This document shows, one piece after another, positions 15,912-22,590 of a stretch of 24,866 nucleotides of DNA. The notes beneath the pieces were generated by a model, which saw only the letters and a list, made by a program, of their open reading frames with translations, searched no databases and was not told where the DNA came from. The position numbers were made by a program, and so were the translations under genes. The DNA is from Muribaculaceae bacterium (GTDB lineage Bacteria > Bacteroidota > Bacteroidia > Bacteroidales > Muribaculaceae), in NCBI GenBank assembly GCA_017962285.1, contig JAGCVR010000096.1, positions 1-24,866 on the forward strand, read 5' to 3'. Position 1 is the stretch's first letter; each line of letters opens with the position of its first letter.

Positions 15912-16349
15912 TTAGATACGCACCACCTTGTAGTCGGTTTTTATGAAAATGGCATTGTCATCGTCCACACCACTCACCACAGCTCCGCTTATCAACTCCA
16001 TGTGTTTCCTCAGTTTCTCCACCGTGCGCTTGAAGTCGTCAAGGCCAAAAGGCTTCAGGAGATAATCGAGAGCATTGACCTTAAATCCCTCCACTGCATA
16101 CTCCGCATATGCGGTGGTGAAAATCACAATAGGGTGATTTTCGAGCGAACGGACAAAATCCATTCCATTGAGATCGGGCATATTGATGTCAACAAACATG
16201 GCATCCACATTGGTTTCCGACAGTTTCCTCTGTGCTTCCTCTGCACTGTTGAAAGCGCCCACAAGTTCCAGTCCTCCAACCTGCTTGATGTAGGATGTAA
16301 TCTGTTTGAGTGCCAGAGGCTCGTCGTCGATAGCAATGCAACGTATCAT
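15912..16349 (-). CDS. Receiver domain of an interrupted LytTR response regulator
   Basis: This 145-residue product is a complete receiver domain: acidic pocket Asp8-Asp9, phosphorylation site Asp54 in FVDINMP, Thr79 and Lys99 in LLKPF. It then runs through a linker into the first strand before the LytTR domain (FIKTDYKVVRI), where a TAA at 15912-15914 stops it. Translation beyond the stop continues at once into a normal LytTR domain in the same frame, so this is the front part of a single gene broken by one nonsense codon. The kinase gene ends seven bases upstream, and the two form an operon. As it stands the product could be phosphorylated but could not bind DNA. Confidence 0.88.
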   Translation of the reverse strand: MIRCIAIDDEPLALKQITSYIKQVGGLELVGAFNSAEEAQRKLSETNVDAMFVDINMPDLNGMDFVRSLENHPIVIFTTAYAEYAVEGFKVNALDYLLKPFGLDDFKRTVEKLRKHMELISGAVVSGVDDDNAIFIKTDYKVVRI

Positions 16350-16356
16350 AACTCTA

Positions 16357-17520
16357 TTATTTTGATTTGTTTTCTATATTTGATGCTTCTTTTAAAAATG
16401 GGACAGAAAGATTAACCCGATAATCTTCTTCCGTATCGGTGATATTGAGCGAATAGTTCTTACCATAGATTATGTCGAGCCGCTTGAGTGTATTCTCAAT
16501 TCCAATGCCGCCTTTTTCGGGAGCATCGGATGCTGTCACCTTATTGTTGGCGCAGGAAAACGCCACTTCCTCGTCGGAAACAGTAATCGCTATGTCGATT
16601 TTTGATTCCTGTTTATAGCTCACACCGTGTTTGAATGCGTTCTCGGCGAATGAGATGAAAATCAATGGTGGCACCTGCTGGTCGGGAATAGATGACGGAA
16701 TATTCAGGTTAATCGCCACCTTTTCGGGATAACGCATACGCATCAGCTCCACATAATTCTGCAGAAATTCCACTTCGCGGGCAAGTGGCACGATGTGTTT
16801 GTTGCTTTCGTAAAGAAGATACCGCATGAGTTTTGATAGTTCCAGAATGGAATTCTTGGCATTCTCAGGGTCAATATCCACCAGGGCATGAATATTGTTG
16901 AGCGTATTCATGAAAAAATGTGGATTAATCTGATATTTAAGATATTCAAGTCGTTGTTCAAGCGACTCTTTCTCCAATTCTTCCAGTTTTCGTGTCTTCT
17001 CTATGGAATAGAAGAAATACTTCACGCCCACATTAACGCCAAGTATCAGAAGCATTATGGTGAATGCCATGATATCGTGAATGTCAATTGGTGGTCTTGG
17101 CGGACGATCATCTGGCATTGGCCGAGGATTGACAGTGCCGTGACTGCCTTCCATGCCCTGATTTGTGGAGCCTGAAGCCTTCATCTGCTCCACAAATTCC
17201 GGCGGAGGAACATCTTCTGGATGATATGTGCACTGATATGTCTGAAATGAGATAATAAGCAGAAACGAGGCTGCGAGATAGGCGCTGATGCTACGTTTCC
17301 GGAAAAGCAGCGGCGCAATGAGGAAGTTATGAATGAGGAACACCACAAACAGGACAAAAATCGGTCGCCAAATATTATACACCGCTTGCCAGTGAAATGT
17401 GAAACTGCTGTCGATTGATGCACGCGCCGATATGCTCACCATCGGTGATGCGAACATAACAAACCAAAGCACAAAATATGTCCAAAATTCACCATATTTT
17501 ACGTTTTGTAATTTTTTCAT
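16357..17520 (-). CDS. LytS/YehU-type membrane sensor histidine kinase
   Basis: The 387-residue protein has four membrane segments (about 12-30, 50-72, 78-95 and 150-172), with a proline-rich loop (about 100-147) between the third and fourth. A short coiled linker (about 175-193) leads to the His_kinase domain. The phospho-acceptor is His201 in QINPHFFMNTL, the hallmark of this family, and the ATPase domain shows SFAENAFKHG (N box) and GGIGIENTLKRL (G box). Its partner should be the LytTR regulator directly downstream. That regulator carries an in-frame stop, so the signalling output may be lost or altered. No periplasmic ligand-binding domain is visible beyond the short loop, and the signal is unknown. 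Confidence 0.92.
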   Translation of the reverse strand: MKKLQNVKYGEFWTYFVLWFVMFASPMVSISARASIDSSFTFHWQAVYNIWRPIFVLFVVFLIHNFLIAPLLFRKRSISAYLAASFLLIISFQTYQCTYHPEDVPPPEFVEQMKASGSTNQGMEGSHGTVNPRPMPDDRPPRPPIDIHDIMAFTIMLLILGVNVGVKYFFYSIEKTRKLEELEKESLEQRLEYLKYQINPHFFMNTLNNIHALVDIDPENAKNSILELSKLMRYLLYESNKHIVPLAREVEFLQNYVELMRMRYPEKVAINLNIPSSIPDQQVPPLIFISFAENAFKHGVSYKQESKIDIAITVSDEEVAFSCANNKVTASDAPEKGGIGIENTLKRLDIIYGKNYSLNITDTEEDYRVNLSVPFLKEASNIENKSK

Positions 17521-17540
17521 CGTAACATTTTTTGATATTA

Positions 17541-17571
17541 CAAAAATAAAAAACTTTTTGTTTTTTCACAA
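17541..17571 (-). promoter_or_regulatory. Promoter of the histidine kinase operon
   Basis: On the minus strand TTG (complement of 17569-17571) and TATTTTTG (complement of 17541-17548) are 20 bases apart. The leader would be only about 14 bases. It stands back to back with the plus-strand promoter at 17623-17651. Confidence 0.55.
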
Positions 17572-17622
17572 TTATAATCAACGAGACTGGGTTTATCTTA
17601 GGCAAAAGCTGATTTTATTCGG

Positions 17623-17651
17623 TTGTGTTACATAATTTCTTTGTAACTTTG
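17623..17651 (+). promoter_or_regulatory. Promoter of the tandem serine hydrolases
   Basis: TTG at 17623-17625 and TAACTTTG at 17644-17651 are 18 bases apart. The transcript would begin near 17658, which excludes a GTG start at 17625 and supports the ATG at 17676. Confidence 0.55.
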
Positions 17652-17675
17652 TGGACTGAAAGGAAGAAAAACATT

Positions 17676-19289
17676 ATGCGACGGTTTTGGGGATTGCTTT
17701 TGACTTTGTTAATGTGCGTCAACATCGCATCATTGGCAAACGACCGGCTGGAACGCGCATCGGTGGCTTCGCAGGGCATCGACGAACGTGGGCTTATGAA
17801 CTTTATCGACACCCTTTGCTCGCTGAAAAACAGTGAAATCCACCACATAATGGTGGTTCGCGGAGGCAAAGTGGTGGCGGAAGCGCACTTCAGCCCCTTT
17901 GGTGCCGATGACGTTCACCACTTGTACTCGTGCAGCAAGACGGTTACGGCTCTTGCCGTGGGGATTGCCGCCGACAAGGGTTTGCTTTCTCTCTCCGACC
18001 GCGTGGTGGACTTCTTCCCCGATAAAATACCACAGGATGCCGACTCACTGCTGCACGAAATCACCATTCAGCATCTGCTCACAATGACCAGCGGAATAAG
18101 AAAAGACTCCCTGACGATGCAACGCTACTCCGACTGGGTGCTGGGATGGATGGAACAGGGCATGACTGCAACACCCGGGACAAAATGGGACTATGACACC
18201 ATGAGCACTTTCATGCTGAGCGCCATTATTCAAAAGGTAACAGGCATGAGATTGCTCGATTTCCTGAACGAGAACCTGTTCCACCCAATGGGAATTATTG
18301 AAGCCGACTGGGAAGAAAGCCCTGGCGGCATCAACACCGGCGGATGGGGATTACGGCTCAACACAGAGTCGCAGGCCAAGCTTGGCTTGCTCATGCTCAA
18401 TTACGGACAATGGAAAGGGCGAAACCTTGTGAGCCGGAAATGGGTGGATGACATGACACGCTGCCATAAGCGCTTCAACGAGAAAAAGGCACGTCCGCCA
18501 AAGTCGCTTCTTAGTAAAATCAAGTATTATCTGCGCTTGGTCTTTCTCACTATAAAAGGTTGGTTTACAGGAGAGGAACCAATAGAGAATGTCTTCTGGG
18601 ACGGTTATGGCTACCAGACAAAAATCCTTCATCATCCGTCGTTTGAATCGTTTTTCGCAATAGGGCTTTACGGACAGACTATTTTCGTGGACCGAAAACG
18701 CGACCTGGTAGTGGTGGTGAACGGTGCCGCCGCCGGATATGGAAACTTCATAAAAGCAATCTGGAACGTACTCTATCCAGCGTGTCTGCCTAAACCTCGA
18801 GGCGAAAGCGGATTGCAGCCCGATGTGGAAAAGAAATTGAATTCACTTGAAATAAGTCCTGTTAAAGGTGAATTAAACAACACCAACACGGCCGGTTATG
18901 CCAGCGGCAAAGAGCACCGTCTGGCGGGAAACGAACTGGGATGGCGCAAGTTCTCGGTCGCTATCAGCGACAGTGTGTGTACGCTGAAGGTGACACAGGA
19001 CGACAATACTACGATGACCGTAGCGTGCGGATACAACCGCTGGAACCATAACACTGTTACCGTTACTCCTCCAAGCGACCTGAAAGCGAAGAACGCCTTC
19101 GGCGGGCTGAAAGGCGACTGGGACATTGCGGGCAGCTTTGCCTGGACCGGACCGCACATGCTCGACATACATCTGCTTTACACCAACTGGGTTACAAGCC
19201 GACACATCGTGGTGGACTTCTGGCACGATGAAATCAGCGTTACCGACAATTTCATGACTGAAAACAAACAGACCGTAATGTTCAATTAA
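17676..19289 (+). CDS. Secreted class C beta-lactamase-fold serine hydrolase, copy 1
   Basis: From the ATG at 17676 the protein has 537 residues and begins with a clear signal peptide ending near IASLAND. I rejected the GTG at 17625 because it adds residues before the signal peptide and lies within the promoter. The beta-lactamase/penicillin-binding-protein fold (about 30-375) shows SCSK (Ser85, Lys88) as the SxxK motif. YDT at 173-175 stands where YxN is usual, and GQT in GLYGQTIFV stands where the third motif lies. Relative to copy 2 it has an insertion of about 40 residues (around 273-305), basic and partly hydrophobic. A C-terminal beta-rich domain follows. The substrate is unknown; peptidoglycan peptides, D-amino-acid peptides or esters are possible. 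It is divergent from the sensor kinase. Confidence 0.85.
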   Translation: MRRFWGLLLTLLMCVNIASLANDRLERASVASQGIDERGLMNFIDTLCSLKNSEIHHIMVVRGGKVVAEAHFSPFGADDVHHLYSCSKTVTALAVGIAADKGLLSLSDRVVDFFPDKIPQDADSLLHEITIQHLLTMTSGIRKDSLTMQRYSDWVLGWMEQGMTATPGTKWDYDTMSTFMLSAIIQKVTGMRLLDFLNENLFHPMGIIEADWEESPGGINTGGWGLRLNTESQAKLGLLMLNYGQWKGRNLVSRKWVDDMTRCHKRFNEKKARPPKSLLSKIKYYLRLVFLTIKGWFTGEEPIENVFWDGYGYQTKILHHPSFESFFAIGLYGQTIFVDRKRDLVVVVNGAAAGYGNFIKAIWNVLYPACLPKPRGESGLQPDVEKKLNSLEISPVKGELNNTNTAGYASGKEHRLAGNELGWRKFSVAISDSVCTLKVTQDDNTTMTVACGYNRWNHNTVTVTPPSDLKAKNAFGGLKGDWDIAGSFAWTGPHMLDIHLLYTNWVTSRHIVVDFWHDEISVTDNFMTENKQTVMFN

Positions 19290-19349
19290 ATGAAACGAAT
19301 ATAGAACTGTATTTTTTAACTTCAGATAATTGCTTTAATTCCAAGATCT

Positions 19350-20882
19350 ATGATACAGAAAAAACACATACTCAGCATCCTTGCTGTTTTGTTTCTGCCT
19401 CTTTTCGCAGTGGCACAGACAGGTGTGCTGCCTCGTTCACAAGCATGGGAACAGAACGTTGACCCGCAAGCGCTTCTCGAATTTGTGAAAGCGGTGACCG
19501 AAACAAAAGACACCGAACTTCACCATCTTATGGTGGTGCGCGGTGGAGCGGTATTAGCGGAAATTCATCCTGAGCCGTTCCGCGCCGAAGACCGGCACAC
19601 GCTGTATTCGGCAAGCAAGACTTTCACTGCTCTCGCTGCCGGACTCGCCTACGACGACAACCTTCTGCGCATCAACGACCGTGTGGCAAGTTTCTTCCCC
19701 GAATTTCTCCCCGACAGCGTGAGCGAGAAACTGGCGGAAATGACCGTGAAAGACTTGCTCACCATGAGCAGCGGAATAGTTCCCGACTGGGAAATGCGAA
19801 GCAACACCACCAAATGGATACAGACCTGGCTGGCTAAAAATGTGATTGACCCGGGCAAACAACTGCGCTACGACTCCATGACAACATATATGCTCAGCGC
19901 CGTGGTGCAGAAAGTGACCGGAAAAACAATCATGGACCTGCTCCGGGAGCGCATTTTCACCCCCATGGGAATAAGCGAAGTGGAGTGGGAAGAAAGCCCC
20001 GAAGGTATCAATACTGGCGGATGGGGACTACACATCCAGACCGAAAGTGAGGCAAAAATCGGAATGCTTCTCTGCCACAAGGGCGAATGGGAAGGCAAAC
20101 AGCTCGTTTCCCGCGAATGGATTGAACAAATGACATCCAAACAGATTCCTACCGGCAACCCCAACGATCCTCCTGCCGACAACAATCAGGGCTATGGCTA
20201 CGAGCCGTGGATGAGCATGGATCCTGGCGCTTTCTGTGCAAACGGGGCATTTGGGCAGTATATCGCCATGGTGCCTCAAAAAGATGTGGTGGTGGTGATA
20301 AGCGAACGCAGCGGACAGGGCGCTCAACAACTTAAACACATCTGGAACATCCTCATGCCTGGTGTAAAGGACGAACCCGTTGAGCCCGACGAAGCAGCCG
20401 AAAAGGCTATCGCTGATTTCTGCAACAAACAGAAGTTGCCAGTGGATAAAGGGAAAAAGAGCGTGATGATGAGCAAACCTGTGGAAAAGACCATGGGCGC
20501 ATTCACTATAAAACTCCAGGGCGCACCCACCATGACGATTGAACCTCGCGGTGGGGTGTATCAACTGACATGGGCCTTGAAAGAGGGTCCCATGAAATCG
20601 GTACCGCTGGCTTTCGACCAGTGGAGCTACCGCACCAACAGCGACCAGCCACCTTATTCCATCACTCCGCGCGGTCGTTTCACCGGACTTGGCAGGCAAT
20701 GGACCACGGCCGGACGCTACTGCTGGACAAACGGTCAGACCCTGAAGATGCAAGTGCAGTGGGTGAACTGGATTAGCGCACGCTACATCACCGTCGACTT
20801 CAAAGAGATGAAGGTTACGGTAAGAGACAATTTCACCGGCAAGACCATTGCCTACAATATTCAGAGCTATCAGGGTTCATAA
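19350..20882 (+). CDS. Secreted class C beta-lactamase-fold serine hydrolase, copy 2
   Basis: This 510-residue paralog of the preceding gene has a signal peptide ending near AVAQ. Motifs are SASK (Ser87, Lys90), YDS at 174-176 in place of YxN, and GAFGQYIAMV as the third motif. Blocks shared with copy 1 include HHLMVVRGG, WEESPEGINTGGWGL, and the C-terminal ARYITVDF followed by VTVRDNF. It lacks copy 1's basic insertion and so resembles the plain family form. A beta-rich C-terminal domain (about 380-505) is present in both. The gap between the genes is 60 bases with no clear promoter, which suggests one transcript and an old tandem duplication. Confidence 0.87.
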   Translation: MIQKKHILSILAVLFLPLFAVAQTGVLPRSQAWEQNVDPQALLEFVKAVTETKDTELHHLMVVRGGAVLAEIHPEPFRAEDRHTLYSASKTFTALAAGLAYDDNLLRINDRVASFFPEFLPDSVSEKLAEMTVKDLLTMSSGIVPDWEMRSNTTKWIQTWLAKNVIDPGKQLRYDSMTTYMLSAVVQKVTGKTIMDLLRERIFTPMGISEVEWEESPEGINTGGWGLHIQTESEAKIGMLLCHKGEWEGKQLVSREWIEQMTSKQIPTGNPNDPPADNNQGYGYEPWMSMDPGAFCANGAFGQYIAMVPQKDVVVVISERSGQGAQQLKHIWNILMPGVKDEPVEPDEAAEKAIADFCNKQKLPVDKGKKSVMMSKPVEKTMGAFTIKLQGAPTMTIEPRGGVYQLTWALKEGPMKSVPLAFDQWSYRTNSDQPPYSITPRGRFTGLGRQWTTAGRYCWTNGQTLKMQVQWVNWISARYITVDFKEMKVTVRDNFTGKTIAYNIQSYQGS

Positions 20883-20948
20883 TGAATTATTCGGGCTTTA
20901 ATGCTAAAGAAAAACGCCGCTAACCAATAAAAACTCACAACTTATTAT

Positions 20949-20956
20949 TAACTTTG
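20949..20956 (+). promoter_or_regulatory. Possible -7 element for the SIS gene cluster
   Basis: TAACTTTG at 20949-20956 lies 38 bases before the next ATG, a usual distance. No TTG is found 18-21 bases upstream of it, so only half of the consensus is present. Confidence 0.4.
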
Positions 20957-20994
20957 CTTTCAGAAAATCTAATTGTTTATTTCATACAGAGAAA

Positions 20995-21630
20995 ATGAAC
21001 GTTCGCGACACGATGAAACAAATATTGGAAGCCGAGAGCCGGGCTATTGCCAATATACCTGTTACCGACGACTATGAACGTGCGGTGAAACTGATTGTAA
21101 CCCAAGGAAAGGAAAGGGGCGGACAGCTTGGCACCAGTGGTAGGGGAAAGTGCGGACAGATAGCCCAGAACATCGCCACCACATTCTCGTCAACGGGAAT
21201 ACCGGCAGTGTTTCTGCATCCGAGCGAAGCACAGCACGGCGACCTCGGCATACTTCAAACCAACGATGTGATGCTGCTGCTTTCCAATTCAGGAAAAACC
21301 AGGGAAATCGTGGAACTTGTGAGCCTCGTTCACTCGTTCTCCGCTGAAATGAAATTCATAGTAGTTACCGGGAATCCCGAAAGTGAACTTGCCCACCATG
21401 CCGACATCTGCCTCTGGACTGGAGGTGCTCCGGAAGTATGTCCGCTGGGACTCACACCCACCACTTCCACCACAATAATGACAGTGATAGGCGACATACT
21501 TGTGGTGAATGTGATGAAGGAAACCGGATTCACAAAACAAGACTATGCCCTTCGCCATCACGGTGGCTATCTGGGCATTAAAAGCCGGCAAGGAGAAGAT
21601 CCTGCGTTCATCAACAACCGGCATAAATAA
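20995..21630 (+). CDS. SIS-domain sugar isomerase (KdsD/GutQ-like, no CBS domains)
   Basis: The 211-residue protein resembles the isomerase half of arabinose-5-phosphate isomerases. GTSGRGKCGQIAQNIATTF corresponds to the sugar-phosphate loop, FLHPSEAQHGDLG carries the family His, SNSGKTREI follows, and CPLGLTPTTSTTIMTVIGD is a strong KdsD/GutQ signature. HHGGYLG near the C-terminus matches the HPGGSLG of that family. KdsD proteins usually have about 320 residues with two CBS domains; here the chain ends after the SIS domain, with no remnant downstream. It may make arabinose 5-phosphate for KDO, or act on another ketose phosphate. The PfkB-fold gene begins 10 bases downstream, so the two are probably one operon. 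Confidence 0.85.
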   Translation: MNVRDTMKQILEAESRAIANIPVTDDYERAVKLIVTQGKERGGQLGTSGRGKCGQIAQNIATTFSSTGIPAVFLHPSEAQHGDLGILQTNDVMLLLSNSGKTREIVELVSLVHSFSAEMKFIVVTGNPESELAHHADICLWTGGAPEVCPLGLTPTTSTTIMTVIGDILVVNVMKETGFTKQDYALRHHGGYLGIKSRQGEDPAFINNRHK

Positions 21631-21639
21631 TTACTTGAT

Positions 21640-22590
21640 ATGAGACGGAAAATTATAATGATTGGCGAGTGTGTGCTCGATGTGCTCTTTGAAGGCAACC
21701 AGCCCCAGAGGTCATTCGTAGGGGGCAGAATCGCCAATGCGGGAGCATCGCTGGCACAAACCGGACTTGACGTGGCAATGGTGAGCGAATGTGCCACCGA
21801 CCGCGTGGGAGACATAATAATCGACTTTCTTCAAAAGAAATGTGTGGACACACATTCTGTGGACCGCTTCGCCGATGGAAAAACCGCTTTGTCGGCAATA
21901 TTCAGCGGTGGCAGTGAGACAATGTCGCGCATTGTGAACTATGGCGTTTATCCCGACGAGAGATTCGACGTGGTGTGGCCGAGAATCGACCAGGACGACA
22001 TCGTAATTTTCGGCTCGCTCTATGGGGTGGAGAATTCGTTGCGTGAACGACTGATGGATCTGCTCACTCACTGCGTGGAGCGGCACGCAATAATAATCTA
22101 TCTGCCGGGATTTCAGCACGGACTGAATGTCCGCATCACCCATGTAATGCCCGCAATACTGGAAAATCTGGAAATAAGCGACTTTGTCATTACTCACCAA
22201 AACGATGTGAACCAGATTTTCCCAGGTGAGAGCGGAGAAGAAGCTTATCACAATCACATTGAATTCTATTGCCACAACCATCTGCACATTTCTCAGGATT
22301 TCAGCACAACGCTTTATTACAAGGGGGCTTATCAGAATTCTCCCGCTCCTGCCCGTGAAGTGCGCAACAGCCTCGGTTGGCAGGCGGGAATTATTGCCGG
22401 ACTGGCTTTCGCCATTATCAGCAACGGATTCACAAAAACCGACATATCAGCATTGAGTAATGCTCAGTGGCAGAATGTTCTGAATGAGGCCATAACGTGG
22501 GCAAAAGAAGGCGAATCGCACGACGACAACTGCGTGGGAGCAGATTTCGCAAAAGAAAAGAAAGTACAATTACTTACCGACATTCAATGA
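21640..22590 (+). CDS. PfkB-fold carbohydrate kinase homolog lacking the catalytic motif
   Basis: The 316-residue protein has the ribokinase/PfkB fold: IIMIGECVLDVLF at the start, the GGRIANAGASLAQTG substrate loop, and ITWAKE near the end. The second signature, normally (D/S)T(I/T)GAGDxFxxG, reads NSLGWQAGIIAGL (from Asn243). It aligns as a four-residue loss that removes the anion hole and the catalytic Asp. The usual DPNFR strand also reads LPGFQ (155-159). The rest of the frame is intact. Kinase activity is therefore doubtful; a regulatory, binding or structural role is more likely. It sits between a SIS isomerase and a helical-repeat protein. Its stop overlaps the next start (ATGA at 22587-22590), so the two are translationally coupled. 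Confidence 0.85.
   Translation: MRRKIIMIGECVLDVLFEGNQPQRSFVGGRIANAGASLAQTGLDVAMVSECATDRVGDIIIDFLQKKCVDTHSVDRFADGKTALSAIFSGGSETMSRIVNYGVYPDERFDVVWPRIDQDDIVIFGSLYGVENSLRERLMDLLTHCVERHAIIIYLPGFQHGLNVRITHVMPAILENLEISDFVITHQNDVNQIFPGESGEEAYHNHIEFYCHNHLHISQDFSTTLYYKGAYQNSPAPAREVRNSLGWQAGIIAGLAFAIISNGFTKTDISALSNAQWQNVLNEAITWAKEGESHDDNCVGADFAKEKKVQLLTDIQ

Noticed and set aside
15720..16415. Plus-strand frame of 231 codons opposite the response regulator
   Set aside because: It is a shadow of the receiver and LytTR coding sequence on the other strand.
17625..17675. GTG start 17 codons upstream for the first serine hydrolase
   Set aside because: It overlaps the promoter's -33 element and adds residues before a complete signal peptide that begins at the ATG at 17676.
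22497..22586. Start 30 codons upstream for the TPR-GDPD frame
   Set aside because: The added part lies fully within the PfkB gene in another frame; the ATG at 22587 forms a standard ATGA overlap with the PfkB stop.
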